DNA of 64,000 nt from Gaeumannomyces sp. JS-464 (GCA_002197995.1 NGZR01000003.1:7130001-7194000); one strand, 5' to 3'. Positions 10,369 through 23,156 are shown, counted from the first letter of the stretch. The notes: generated from the letters alone by a model not told the origin. Program-made: numbers and translations.

Positions 10369-13300
10369 ATGGCCATGGAGTCCCCTATCCGCCCGGGGAC
10401 GACTTCGGCCTGGTCGGGGAGGACCTTGATCGGGAGAGCCTGGAGCCGTCGCGGCACGAACCAGACTGCCGCCACCAAAGCCAGCGTCCCCAAAGGTTCT
10501 TTCAAGGGCCCCCTAGGTCTCACCACCCTGCATGAGCCCCCAGGTGGGACAGCAATCGCCGACATTGTTTTTGTACACGGCCTAAACGGCGGCTCTCAAA
10601 GCACGTGGAGCAAGGGAAATGCCTCATCCCTGTTTTGGCCACGGGAATGGCTGCCGAAAGACCCGGCGTTTGAGGACGTCAGGATTCATACTTTCGGATA
10701 CACAGCCGGATTGGGCAAGGCGATCCTCAGCGTTGATGACTTTTCTCGTACTTTGCTGGCCGAAGTCAAAGATTCTCCTTCTATAAACCAAGACGGTGGC
10801 AATGTGAGTCCAGCAGCCCAGTGACAGAGACCAACAACCAACCTTCATAGGACGGCTTCTAATACCGCATTGACTCAGGCACGTCTGATATTTGTTGCAC
10901 ACAGCATGGGAGGTCTAGTTGTCAAGATGGCCTACATCCTCGGGCGTACAGAGCCACAGTTCAGAGCGGTGGTGGATCGCATCAGCACAATTTTCTTCCT
11001 CGCGACGCCACACCGGGGGTCAACTCTTGCCCAGACTCTATCGCGTGTAGTCACTCTGGCTATGGGCACCCGGCCGTTCGTCGACGCTCTCATTCCCCAG
11101 TCCACAACTCTGCGGTCTATCGATGAGGACTTCCCGAAACTATGCGCGAGCATCGACATCCTATCCTTCTACGAAACGCGGCCGATGTCTATTGGCTTAG
11201 TGAAGGCTCTCATCGTGGATAAGTCTAGCGCCGTCATGAACTTGAGCAACGAGCGGAGGACGCCACTGAACGCCGATCACCGCAACGTGGCCATGTTTGC
11301 CTCACAAAAGGACCCAGCGTACCTTTCCGTCCGCAAGGCTCTCGCCGCTGTCGTCAGTTCCTTGAGAGAATCCAACCAAAAGCGCACCAGAATTGACGAC
11401 CATGAGGATCTAACCTCTGTCAACCGCTTCCTCGGCGTCTCTGCGGCACCTGAGGACGACCTAATGACCGTGGACTTTGGTCGACTGCCTGGCTCGTGTG
11501 AATGGCTGGCACACAAGGACTACTACCGCTCATGGAGATCCGCCAGCAAAGGGTTTTTGTGGCTTCAGGGCAGGCCCGGCACCGGCAAGAGCTTCCTTGC
11601 CGCCCACACGATTTCGAGCCTCAGAGAAGCCGGTATTGACTGCTGCTACTTCTTTTTCCAAAGAGGTGATACCACAAAATCCACGATCAGCGCGTGCATG
11701 AGGTCACTAGCGAGGCAGATGGCCACCCTCCATGCCGGCGTGCTCGCAAGAATCAGGGAGCTTGCGTCGGAGTTTAAAGATGAGCCTGTGGAACAAAACG
11801 ATGACAACGTTGTGTTTCGAAAACTTTTTCTCTTGGCTCTTCTGAAAATCAAAATCAGTCGAACCCAATTCTGGGTCATTGACGCCATTGATGAGTGCAA
11901 GAACAGCACCGAGATAATCGGCTTCCTTGCTCGAATCCAGGAAGACTGGCCAGTGTCGATTCTAGTAACATCTAGAGATGGCACTGAGTCTCAACGAAGA
12001 GTAAACCGCTCTAAAGTTGATATCCGGACGGAAGTTATAAACGAGGATGACATCAAAGATGATATATCGCTCTTTATCACATCCAACATCGAGCTACTTC
12101 CGATCCCTGCCTCATCCAGGCAATCAGCTTCTTCGGACATGGTTACCAAGGTCACAAAGAAGTCGGGGGGCAGCTTTCTCTGGGCCTCCATCGTCTGCTC
12201 CGAGCTCCAAGAAGCCTGTACGGAAAGCGAGATTAACCAGGTACTGGACGGCATACCTCCCAATATGGACTCGCTTTATACACAAATTCTCTCCAACATG
12301 TCGAACGCCCGTTTTGGAAAAACTCTGGCGAACTCCATTTTGACATGGGCAGCACACTCATTTCGTGCCCTTAGCACGGCCGAAATCAAAGACCCCATCG
12401 AGGTGGACATCAAGGACAAGGTTGAAAACATCGAGAGAGCCATCAAAAAATGCTGTGGACAACTCGTCTACGTCGACGCCCATGGCAGAGTCAGTCTCAT
12501 TCACTCTACTGCAAGGGAGTTTCTCACCAAGAGCAGCATAGAGTCCGAGTTCATCGTCAGCAAGGCCGAGGCTCACCGGCGACTTGGACTCATATGTCTC
12601 AAGTGCATCCTACGGCACCACCAGCAAAGTACAAGGCGGCTGGCATCGACCACGAATCCCGATTCCGCGAGCAGCCAATCCCAATCGTCTCCCTTCGTGT
12701 CATATGCAACAGCCTTTCTCTTCCATCATCTCGGCCTCGTTCCACAAATGGACGGCGAGATATACAGCCTTTTGGTGACTTTCTTTTCCAGCAATGCGAT
12801 CTTGTGTTGGATCGAGCTCACTGCTCTGACTGGAGACTTGCGACCAGTCTACCATGCTGGGCAAGTCGTCAACTTGCTGCTCAGCCGCCAACCTCGAGAT
12901 TCACGCCCACACGATGTCGGGGACCGAACACGCAAAAAACTTGTAATGATGGACAAATGGGGAGACGATCTGATGCACATAGCGACCAAGTTCTCGAACC
13001 GCCTGAGGCAGTCACCACAGTCTATCTACCTTTTGATCCCACCGTTCTGCCCGCGGGGCTCCGCCATACACCAGCAGTTCGCTAGCGACTTTGCCAGCAT
13101 CAAGGTTGACGGGATTTCGGCTTCTGCGTGGGACGACTGTCTCAGCACGGTGACCTACACCAGTGGGACGAAGGCCAATGTCGTGGCCGCAGGACAGGGC
13201 TTTTTCGCCGCCGGAATGATGAATGGCTCGGTGGTTCTCTATGACGACTCGGTGTTCCAGGAGGTCCTCACCCTCAATCATGGCGAGCCAGTCTGGAAGA

Positions 13301-15347
13301 TGGCTTTCACCCAGGACGGCTCGCTGCTGGCGACTGCGGGGGCGAAACGGGTCCGAATCTGGAAGACAAGCGAGGGCAGGGAGGTTTCCGGGTTTTCGGT
13401 CTCATCGGTCTGTCTCGCCATGGAATTTTGTGAGGACAATACGGTGCTGCGGGCGGCCTCAAAGAAGAACCAGCTCTACGAGTGGGACGTGAAGGCCCGC
13501 GAGTTCTGCCGCGAGAAACCAGCCAACTGGACCGCCCACCTGGATGAGGCCAACCAGCTCCGGGAACCGATGCTGGCAGCCATATCCCCCGCCACCTCGC
13601 TCATGGCAGTCGTATACAGGGGGCAAGAGGTTGTCATTTGGGACCCGCGCAGGGGCCGCGTCCACGACATTTACGATGAGGAGACGGGTTCCAAGAGGTA
13701 CGTGAGCACCAAGGGGTTCGGCGGGGGCGTTCCCGAGCCCGTCCGGGCCATTGCCTTCGGCGACGCCATCGACACCACCCGCCTTGCCGCGACCTACTCC
13801 ATCGGAGATGTCCACGTGTACGACACCGAGAGCGGCATGCCGACAGCGGCCTCAGAGAGCGTCAACGCGATGGTATTGGCCGGATCGCCCGATGGACGCA
13901 CCCTCGCGGGCGCCGACTCCGACGGCAATCTAACCCTTTTCGACTTCAAGACGCTGCAGCCGCTGTATCGGATCCAGCTCGACACAAAGCTGAGCCCAAA
14001 GGGGCTTGCCTTCTCGGCTGACAGCCGCCGACTCCTCGAACTCCGAGGCAACCAGTGCCGTCTGTGGGAACCTACGGTTTTGATGCGCCAGGGCGAGCCC
14101 GACGCGGAGCGCAGCGACTCGGCGTCCGTAATTTCGACCGTTGCCCATGGTAGCCCACACGGGGAACGTGACGAGTCACGCATCATGACCATCTCCTGCA
14201 GCAGCGTCCTCCCCGTCGTCTTTTGCGGCAGGGACGACGGCTCCGTGTCGGTCTACGACATCTCGGGGGAGGCTCGAAGCCAGCCGCTTTTTGTACAGAC
14301 GGCGACCTGTGGGATCAATCACCTTGCCCTCGAGGAGGCCGGGAGGCCGCTGGTGCTTGCTTGCGGCGACCTCGCTGGCCGAGTGACGGTGCGCAAAATC
14401 GACAGGGTCGGAGGCCAAGGGAGTGGGAATGCGACCTGGGTTGTGGAGGACGGCTCTGTGTCTGAGATCCGTTGTGCAGGCACCGGAGCGCTGAGGCAGC
14501 TACTTCTTTCGCCATCCTCTCGGCGGCTGTTGGTCGTCTCGACAGACGCTTGCGGGCTCTGGTCCCTGCCTCCGACAACGGACGACGAGCCCAATGCCTT
14601 GCCCGTATCGACGAACCATCCGGACCTGTATGGGCCTCGAGTCCGACAGACACTGGGCTTCTGCTACGGGCTGGCCCGGAAGGGTTTCGGGTCTACAAGT
14701 GGGAGTCACTCGAGCTCGTTCGCACCATACCATGCAGCTACGACGGGATGATAGACCGGGTGATCACGCTCTCGAACCCCCGCATCATTGTCTCCATTTC
14801 CAAAGATGCGCCGGCCACAATTCCCTCAAAGACCACTCTCGGCGACAACATTCAGCTGTGGGATTTAGGGCACTCTTGGGAAGAACGTGAGGAGTCGCCC
14901 GTAACGCCAACAATGGAGATCGGCGTCCAGTCAGCCGGAATAAATTCCGTGCTCGGCTCGTTCGGCACCAAGCTGGTGGTATCCACGACGGGCAACTGGA
15001 TTTCATCGCTGGATATCGAGAGCGGCCTCGCGGCTCGGACGGAGAGGGATCCCGACATGGCGCCGACGGCGTCGCTCGTCCATCACTTCTTCATACCGAA
15101 CGACTGGATCAGCACCCTCAACAAGGCCGTGCTCGGCATCGGGTATGGCGGCGAGGTCTTGTTCGCGCGGCAGCCCGAGCTGGCGGTGATCAAGCGTGGC
15201 CTCGTCATTGATGGCACAACGGGCGAGAGCTTCGACCCGCGGCGCCCGAGCCTGCAGCAGAGCCAGAGCAGGAGGAGCCTGTCTACGCGCTCGGGGGGTT
15301 CCAGGGGGACGTCTTTTAGGGGGCGGAGTGTTTCGCCCATGTCGTGA
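10369..15347 (+). CDS. SesB-NACHT-WD40 NLR-like receptor, C-terminal frameshift
   Basis: Exon 1 (10,369-10,803) and exon 2 (from 10,879) join in frame across a GTGAGT...CAG intron. The N-terminus is an alpha/beta-hydrolase of the SesB type: oxyanion motif FVHGLNGG near residue 66 and nucleophile elbow VAHSMGG near residue 153. A NACHT domain follows: Walker A GRPGTGKS near residue 377, Walker B FWVIDAIDE near residue 475, then VTSRDG. From about residue 900 the protein is built of WD40-type blades (for example VWKMAFTQDGSLLATAG and NHLALEEAGRPLVLACGDL). Such STAND proteins act in fungal non-self recognition and heterokaryon incompatibility. Near 14,622 the frame shifts by one base beside a GG run; blade-like sequence continues to the TGA at 15,347, so the full protein would be about 1,630 residues. 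Without that shift it ends at 14,751. An in-frame Met at 10,114 would extend the N-terminus by 85 residues of non-conserved sequence. Confidence 0.82.
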
Positions 15348-16560
15348 TGGTCGAGCACGCGACATGGCCGCTGGAAATGTACCCACCCCATTTGCTCAAT
15401 AATTAATTTCGTCGCACGACTTCCCGAGCGTCCAGCCCCTCTCGCTCTTGTAGTTCGTTTCCTGTCGACGCTCTGTTAAGCGTAACCTACTGGCCAGATA
15501 ACAATCCACTGCCCAGAAGTCTGGAAGGAACCCTTTCAGCGATGCCGCCCAGTTCTCGCTCTTGCGCGGACCCAGCACAGCCTTGAGCCGGAGAACTGTT
15601 TCTCGACGTTCAAAGAAGGTGTCCAAGGACGTGAATCATGTGGCACGGCTGCGGACCATGCATGTGCACGATCGACGGCGATGTGGTCAGGGTGTAATAC
15701 CGTCACGCCGTTCGCTTGACCAGAGTGCAGGGACGCGGGTGAAAGACAAGAGGGAGGTCTACAGCAGGCTCACTCCGAGATTTCTCAAGCGAGCGAAGGC
15801 AGCTAGCTGGCTTGCGATATCCATGGCCCCCACTGTGCCTCAAGGTACAGCAAAGGTCACACCATCCATGGGGCTTCGGCCCCAGGGGCCCACCAAAACC
15901 CCCCGTCAGCGCCTACAGCCTCCTGTAGTTCTTGGCATCCCCAAAGCACAGCCATAGATTCAACGACCAACAGTTACTTGTGCCATGGCATGCATGGGTG
16001 ATAGATCAATATCGGATCCCTAACAGCCAACACGCCCTAGTTCGGTGGGGGTTTTGAGGGCGGTGCCGGAGAATTCGCATGGAAACCTAGCCATCCTAAA
16101 ATATCCTGCCATACACCGCAGGACGGCACCGGGTCGCTTACCACTTGTTAGTAAGAGACACCCTGGTGCCTCCGCCGTGCGTACCCGGGGCTCGTGATCG
16201 AGAGCGAAAGCATAGGTAGGCCTGTCATAATAACCTGTAATTCCAAGATTCCAGGCCGTTTGAAATGCGTTAGCTGGGATCCGGAAATAGACCACTAGAC
16301 GCTTCGAATTACTATTGCTATTCCTTGGATTACTACCATCTCTGTTAGTCGAGGCTATCAAGGTCGTCTGGTTCGACGAACGATGAATGGCTAACCATAT
16401 AAAATGAGCAAGTAAACGTAGTTTTGGTATCCCACCTTAGGCTGAGGTCTCAGCCTCATCCGCATCACACCATTCCACTCAACCATTTCAACCCTGTGAC
16501 CCAAAGCACAAACACTGCCCCATTCTCAACCCTTTTCGACGCCTCCGGCTCTTTCCAGCC
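15348..16560. other. Intergenic, no gene seen
   Basis: About 1.2 kb with no protein family resemblance on either strand. It separates the NLR gene from the RIP-marked small genes. Confidence 0.5.
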
Positions 16561-17387
16561 ATGCTTGCCAACCTTCTCCTTTTCGTTCTCACACTTGCCC
16601 ACTGCATCGGTTTCACCCGAGCCGCCCCGGGGGGCTTCGAAGTAATCGGATATCGAACCATAAGCCCGGTGAGCTAATACAACGTCGAGATGAAGGTTGG
16701 ATGATAGTTCCCTCACCCAGCTAATCACATAATTCCGCCACCTCATCTGCAGGAGGAAGCAGCGTACCTCAAGAACCAACCAGGAAACGCGCTTAAAAGA
16801 CACCCGGCTTTCGATCGACAAAATTTCATGCAATTAGGCAAAGGGGTTTACAGCACCCCAGGCATGGGGGAATGGCCAACGAGGCACAGCAATCCTTGGT
16901 AAGAGTTACTACTACCCCACGGCGGCCCCCGTCGGCATCCGCCTATACCTTAATTATTTAATTACTTACTAACATTGCAACTAGGTACGCCGTCATCAAA
17001 GCACCCGAGGAGGATATCTAAAGCTTGGCCAAAATGCAAGTCCCAGAGGAGGTGCAGTTTACGGGCGAAAAGATGATCCAAGAACACATTGAGACAAAGG
17101 AGCAAGACCCGGAGACCACGCTTCGGTTTTCACGCATAAAGCCAGGGGGAAAAGCGGTTCAAATGCTCATCCCAACCACCCTTCTTGACCTTGGCGTTGC
17201 GGACTTCAAAGTGGAAGTTTACAGAACCCTCGCGGATATACCTAAAGAATACCAGAAGGTCGATTACTCGAAATGGGGTGGATGGTTTGGTAAGCCGCTT
17301 GAAAGCGTAGAAAGGTCCCCAAGCCCGCCCCCGCGTCCAGGGTCCCGTTCGGGGAGACCGAAAAGGGAAGTTTCGGTCCAGTGGTAG
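16561..17387 (+). pseudogene. Secreted protein with ADP-ribosyltransferase-like start, in-frame TAA
   Basis: Exons 16,561-16,668, 16,753-16,898 and 16,985-17,387 join in frame. Residues 1-22 are a signal peptide (MLANLLLFVLTLAHCIG). The mature start reads GGFEVIGYRTISPEEA, followed by MQLGKGVYSTPGMGEW and WYAVIKAPEED. This order (an early Y-R, then an LGxGxY-S/T motif, then a WYxVI strand) recalls fungal secreted proteins with an ADP-ribosyltransferase-like fold; I regard that as a weak resemblance only. The frame is closed by TAA at 17,019-17,021, yet the same frame continues with protein-like sequence for about 120 more residues (VPEEVQFTGEKMIQEH) and a basic, Pro-rich tail. TAA in place of CAA fits a CpA-to-TpA change, as RIP causes. 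Splice signals are intact, so the damage looks recent. Confidence 0.55.
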
Positions 17388-17527
17388 TTGGATATATGAG
17401 AGGTATATGTTTTGTTATATTTCGTTTTGTCAGCCCCAGCTTTTGAAAAATCTTACAAGAACCAACTTGTAATCGATGCTTTTTGGCAAATCACCGCATC
17501 TTTCGGCATAGAATATCCCGCAGCTAA

Positions 17528-18163
17528 TTACTCCTCCTCGAGGGGTTTATCAACCTCAAAGTCTTCCAGTTTCTTCGTGTAAAGCGATTTCCACTCGTGG
17601 AACTTGAAGCTGCCGGCAATTTTTGTGTAATAATTTCCAGACTAGGTTTGGGGGTTACGGAAAATGGACGGCTCGAATGAGATTCGTCGCCCGTAGACCT
17701 GGACGCAGGGAAGGAAGGGGTGCTGCCGTGGAAACCAGCCCTCCGAGAGACTGACGGCCAGGTTCCGGGGCTGGAACCCGCGCTCGTTCAAGGCGTCTTT
17801 GAAGTGATCCACCCCGCGGGCCTGGGGGTCGTCGTTTTTCAGCAAGGTGAGCTCGATGTGGAAGCGGCGGGTGTTGACGACCGAGGTCTTGGTCCTTGGC
17901 TTGTCGGCGCCGACGGCGTTGACGATCTCGGTCGACTCGCCTGCCCCGTCGGCACCATCATGCCCGCACTCCTCGGGAGGCTGGTGGTCGCCCAGGACCG
18001 GTTTCCAGGCGAAGGGGGCGTAGAGCGGTATGATACCATCGCCCAAAATGTCCAACTCTCCAGTGCCGTCCGGAAGAAATACGGCGGAACCCCAGTGGGC
18101 CGCGTCCGAAAGCCACGGACCGTCGCAAAGCAATTCTTGAAGCGCGGCGTCCATGGCTGGCAT
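17528..18163 (-). pseudogene. Hypothetical protein gene with RIP-type in-frame TAG
   Basis: A single-exon frame runs from the Met at 18,163 to TAG at 17,642-17,644 (173 residues) and then continues in the same frame with convincing protein sequence (NYYTKIAGSFKFHEWKSLY) to TAA at 17,528. The uninterrupted product would be about 211 residues. TAG replacing CAG again fits CpA-to-TpA mutation on the coding strand. No domain is recognised; the RRFHIELTLLKND strand and GRRISFEPSIF suggest a compact mixed alpha/beta fold. It is convergent with the gene at 16.6 kb, and both lie near the transposon island that starts at 20.6 kb. Confidence 0.55.
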
Positions 18164-18317
18164 TGGCGGATACTAGCCCTCGGCCCGATTTTTGGTATTT
18201 CGGTTGTATCCTGTGAAAATGCTGCTTGGTCTGCTTTTGAACAGGCCGGGCAGAGGCTGGGGTGAGTGTCTGGGTGGTGGGCGCCTTTACTCCAGTGGGG
18301 TGCATCTCGCCAAGATC

Positions 18318-18502
18318 TTTGCTCCATTGTTGGCACTCTCCCGGTTGGCGGCGAAGCCAACACGATCATATGTTAAATGTGGGCTGCGCAGTGCTTCGCC
18401 AGGGCTCAACTGCCGACGGCCCTCAACCAACCCCTGCGTGCGCTTGAGATTTGGGGCTGGCACATACTGGACCCCAAATGGAGCGTTCCACACCAAATCG
18501 AC
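18318..18502 (+). repeat. Dispersed repeat, copy A (partner at 35,933-36,134)
   Basis: A segment of about 185 bp matches a second copy 17.6 kb away in the same orientation. The best-conserved core is 18,375-18,406, 32 nt with one mismatch to 36,000-36,031; further matches include TTTGCTCCATTGTT near the left end and CCCCAAATGGAG near the right end. No terminal repeats or target duplication are obvious, so the type is unknown. The rest of 18,164-18,826 holds no gene that I can support. Confidence 0.65.
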
Positions 18503-18826
18503 AAGCAGTTTTGCACTGCTAAACGACGAGCTTCGACCCGCGGGTTCCGATCTCGCATCGGGGCAGGATAAGGGGAGCTTGAGGTTTATACACGGACCCG
18601 AAACATATCAAGGGGCACGTCCCAAAAAGGTGAAGCAATCCTCCAATGCGATACCGAGTGCTGGGCACCTTCGTAAATCGCGTCTTGAATCTGTCAAGCT
18701 ACAGTCTAGTCCATTTGATTATCGCGACACTTCCAGCCCTGGCGGGAACAATTGCGCCACATGCGCAGATTAAATGCAAACAATGACTTGTGCTCCCAGT
18801 CGCTAACCAGGAGCATCTGACGTTTC

Positions 18827-20645
18827 TCACCTCAACACCTCAGCCTTTTTCCTGGCCTCGTTGATAAGCGACTTGACGCTGTCGTTGAACTGGTATGTGC
18901 TCTTCGTGAGCTTCTTGACGTGATCGAGCGTCAAGACGCCGTCGTTTTTGGTCGCTAGGCTTGCGGCCGAGAAGAGGATGTTGCCGATCTGACGTCCGTT
19001 GAGCTGCGCGAACCACTCCCTCGCGTCATCGTCCTCCTGGAACCACTCCATTATCTTGGCCTTGTTTTGGATCTTGTCGTCGTCGATCTGCCCGATAAAG
19101 TTCTCAAAGATCTTCTGCTTCTTGTCGTCGCCGAGGTCCTCGTAGCGCACGCCGAGGTTGACGCGGCTGAGCACGGCAACATCGAACTCGCGGATCCTGT
19201 TTGTGGTCAGGATCAGGATGCCGTCGTACGTCTCCAGCACGCGCAGCAGAACCGACACCAAGGCGTTGCGATTGAGGTCTGACGTGTGGCTGCTGCGAGA
19301 TTCGAGAAAGACGTCGGCCTCGTCGAACAACAGCAGCGCGTGCCAGTTGCCTGCCAGCTGGAAGAGCGTCTCGAGATTTTGCTCGACCACCGCAGGGTCA
19401 GTGCCGACATCCGACACTCCAACCGAGAGCAGCGGCTTGCCGGCCAACTGAGCGACGCTCTCTGTGATTGGTAGTTTTAGTTAGCCAGCCGACGTATGTT
19501 TGGGGTTCGGAGCATTTGATCGGGGTGCAACAGTACCCGCTGTCAGGGTTTTGCCCACTCCTGGAGGTCCGTGAAGAAGAATCACCAGTCCCCTCCCCTT
19601 GGTCTTCATGATGTCGCTCATCATCGGATTCGAGTTCGATTTCGCATGGCTCTCGACGAGGTCCCGGATCAGCTCCTTCTGCGTTTTGACAAGCTGCAAC
19701 TTGTTGAAGGCCTCATTGCTCATGCGCGTGGGGATTTCCTCGAGGTAGTATGCGGGTTTAGCCCCTTCTGTCTTGTTGGCGATGGGGTCACCGCCGTCGG
19801 GCCGCTCTCCAATGTTCAGTTCAACCCAGGTCTTCGCCTCGAGATAGTATCCCAGCACACGCGGGGGGCAGATCATGAACTGGAGGTCCTCGAAATCCTC
19901 CTCGCGCGAGTCGGCTTTGTACGAGTCGTAGTGTCTCCGCTGGCTGTGGCCCAGCTCGGCGTTGGCCTGACAGGAAGGGCAGCGGCACTCGTCACTGGCA
20001 TATACGCTAGCCTCGCCCATGGGGCCGAAGCGATCCTGCCCGGGAGCGTTCTCGATGAAGGCTTGGAAGTCGACCATAACGCGGCCATGGACATGTTTTT
20101 TTTCTCTTGGGGGCCGAGGAGCCGGCCTGGGCGCGCGCGCGCGCGCGCCCTAAAAACATGCGCAGGAGAAGGTCCAATCCGTCGGCTTCATCGTTGTGCG
20201 TTTCGGCCTTCCTGTTGGGGCGCTGAAAGCCGGCGCCGTGGGATATAGAGGGGCCCTGGTAGTCGAACGTCTGGCTGCCTTTTGGCCGGATGCATAGATC
20301 CCGGAACCGCTTTCCGCGCTCTATCAGCATTCCCTTCAACGTCGAGGCCGGCCTTGTGGCTGCTTGCCCCTGCTGCTGGGTCACAGTTGGAGTGCTAGCC
20401 GCGACCGGCCCTTCATTGCCGCCGCCGGTGTGGAATTGCAGCGGGTAGAAGGGCAGCGTGTTCACCGCGCGACTGCCGGTAAAGGCTACGATCTCGAACC
20501 GGATGGGCACCCGCGCAAAGCTGGAGCCGTCCCAGTCGTAGCCCCAGGCGCCCATGCCCCATTTTCGAGGATTACTGTCCATTGAGCGGAACAGTCGCTC
20601 CGGCCGCTCGTCGTTCGAGTCTTGGGCCGGCGGCTCGCTCTTTTT
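18827..20645 (-). pseudogene. DUF7025/AAA+ ATPase, C-terminal part of a transposon-split gene
   Basis: Read on the minus strand, the piece begins KKSEPPAQDSNDERP directly at the Harbinger end, then GYDWDGSSFARVPIRFEI (the fungal DUF7025 region). Exons about 20,645-19,537 and 19,461-18,827 flank a 75-bp intron whose removal joins GPPGVGKTLTA to ESVAQLAGKP. The AAA module is complete: Walker A GPPGVGKT (about 19,570), Walker B LLLFDEADVF (about 19,330), sensor ILTTNR and a C-terminal helical lid (HVKKLTKSTYQF). A one-base frame change lies at the T8 run 20,096-20,103, between a Gly/Arg-rich linker (with a GC microsatellite) and the MVDFQAF segment. The family is large in filamentous fungi and its substrates are unknown. 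The N-terminal part of the same gene lies at 31,612-32,662. Confidence 0.8.
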
Positions 20646-21049
20646 GGGCGTGTTCGCCCCAACGACTGTTTTTTGTTTTTTACATACTATTTTTGCCAAC
20701 AACTGGAGAAACCGTTTGTGGACCCGAGGCCCCCGGCCTCGCCCCATATAAAACCCCTAGTAAAAATAGGATTTGGCCCGCCAGAAGTACCATTTTGGCC
20801 AGGCCAACGAGTCGGTCGGATGGAGGCCCTGCAAGCCACGTGTGGCCCTTGATCTGCAAGGGCCTGGGAGGGTCTGGGAGGGCCAAAGAGAGGATAGGCC
20901 GGCCGGCCGGCCCACGGGTTAAATAGAGGAAGGGATCCAGATCACGGCGGCAGTAGGGGCTTAAAGTAAACTCGATTATTTTGGCTTCAATCTTTGGCCG
21001 TTCAGTATAGCAAATATACCGTTCAACTCGCCTTTTTTTGCTTTATCTC

Positions 21050-22280
21050 ATGGATACCTCCCCAGCCGCCTCCCGGGCCTTATTCCGGCGCAAAGCCCGT
21101 CAACTGTTCCTTTTTTATATGCAAGCCGTTATAGCCACCTGCATTTTTGGGTTTTTAAGCGGAGGCCTACGGACCGTGGATACGATAGCATTTTCCGGCG
21201 ACACCTTTTTCCAGTACTAGCAACGGCCCGAGGCCGCCCGGGCTTTCCGAAAGCTTTTTCGGGTTACCCAAAGCACTTTTTTAGGCTTTTGCGACTGGCT
21301 AATTACGCATACGGGTTTCCCGGGGTTAAAACTAGTTTTTATGCGCAAAAAGTGGCTTGTTTTTTATATATCTGTAGGCAAGGTGTCTTTTTTTCGAATG
21401 GCGGCCCATTTTTTTGGCCACAGCCTTTCCACGGTGCACCGGTACTTCCACGAGGTGCTGCAAGCCATAATCGCCTTTAACGCCGCGTTTGTAACGTTGC
21501 CGGAGATATCCAACGTCCGGTGGCCCGATTTTAGGCGATAAGAGGTCCGGGAGGCTTTTGCTGGGTGCTTGGGAGCCATCGACGGGACTTTAATTAACGC
21601 TAAAGTTAGCGTGGCGGAAGGGATCGCTTAAAGGAGTTGGAAGGGCCTAACGGCACAAAACGTCCTAGCGGCCGTAAATTACGGCGAGCGGTTCGTTTTC
21701 GTTATAGCTAGCGCTGAGGGCTCGATATACGACTTTTTATTGCTTAGAAAGGTTTAGCAGGCCGGATTTCGCATTTTAAAAGGTTATTTTTACTTTGGAA
21801 ATGCCGGCTTTTTCCAAAGCACCGGGGTAATAACCCCGTTTATAGCGACGAAATATTACCTTTAAAAATAAGGCTTAGCCCGGCCGGAAACCCCCGCCGA
21901 GCTTTTTAACCTGCACTATGCAAAAATGCGCGTGGTTGTTAAAAGGACTTTCGGTAATTTTAAAAGCCGCTAAAGGATTATTAAAAGCACGCCTTCCGGT
22001 TACGATATCCGCTTATAAATTAATGTCGTGTTAGCCGTTACGGCTTTGCATAACTTTATTTTAAAAAAGGAATTTAAAGCATTGTTAGTATTAAATCTTA
22101 CTTTCGAACAAGCTAAAAATAAAGGAAGAAATGCATTTTAAAAATACGTTAAAAGGAAAGCTGTAAAGCGAGGGTAAAAAATAGGCATAACGCAAGCGTT
22201 TTAAAATTACTATAAGGCTTTAATAGCCAATAAATTATAAGCCGACTACCAAGCGTACAAAGCTCGGGAAATGGCATAGT
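21050..22280 (+). pseudogene. Harbinger DDE transposase, RIP-degraded (copy 1)
   Basis: Reading one frame through stops gives a HARBI1-type transposase. It starts MDTSPAASRALFRRKARQLF, then shows an HTH-like HFFGHSLSTVHRYFHEVLQA, the first catalytic region CLGAIDGTLINAKV, the second at FYFGNAGF (normally D in place of N) and the late NLHYAKMRVVVKRTFG segment. Several TAA/TAG codons stand where CAA/CAG would be expected and the second catalytic Asp is Asn, both as expected from RIP. It cannot encode an active enzyme. Confidence 0.8.
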
Positions 22281-23156
22281 AACTTGCAATCAACTCGTTT
22301 CGGCGAGGGCAATTTGGGAAATATCGTAGCTTATTGGTTAAAGCATTGGTTTAAATGCAAAATCGGCCGAAAACGGCGACGTAATAATGGCTTTTATAAT
22401 AGGGTTTTCGAGGTTTAGCATAGCGAAAAATGATTAGTTTTATGCACCAAAACTACTAATCGATTGCCCTCGCCGAGGCGAATCGAATGGTGTACTTTTC
22501 GAAAAGAACGGACAAAAATTAAAATGGCGGCCGGGGAACGAGTTAAGGTATCGTATTAAATATGCGTAATTATTGCCCGTTTAGGTATAAATGCGGCGGC
22601 GATCTTTTATGCGGTAGGTTTTTTAAGCCCGGTAAAAATCGCCACTTAAAAGCGGCACTCGTTAAGTTTAGCCATTTAATTTTTGGCTATAATTGCTAAT
22701 GGTTTTAGCGTTTGCATTTATTAAAATTTGGTGCATTTTGATCCCCTTTTTAAGGCGAATCGAATGCCGTAGCTTGCGGCCCGATTAACGCCAATTTCAT
22801 TTATTTAAATGCAAACGATTATATTTATAAAAACCTGCCCATGGTAATTTTCCGTAATGCTAGCCTTTTAATTTTAATAATACCAATAAAGCAAAGCTAA
22901 TAATAACACTCCTTTTTAATTCCGCTAATATTAAGCCGTACAATTACGGGAATACCATTATTCGAACCGCTTCGATTACGATTATAGCTTTAGCACGTCG
23001 TTTTCCACCATATCCATAATTATATCCCGATATTCGGCGTTAGTTAGCCATTAGTAAGCTATCCCCTCCTTTTTTTAAACGCTTTAATTAATTTCCGCTT
23101 AAAACCGCTTTGCAAACCTTCCTAGGGGTATTTCCGCAGCTTTTTTGCGGCTTGTA
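22281..23156. other. AT-rich Harbinger interior between its two genes
   Basis: No coding capacity remains. The stretch is strongly AT-rich with many TA dinucleotides and is presumably the convergent 3' region of the transposase and the Myb/SANT gene. Confidence 0.55.
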
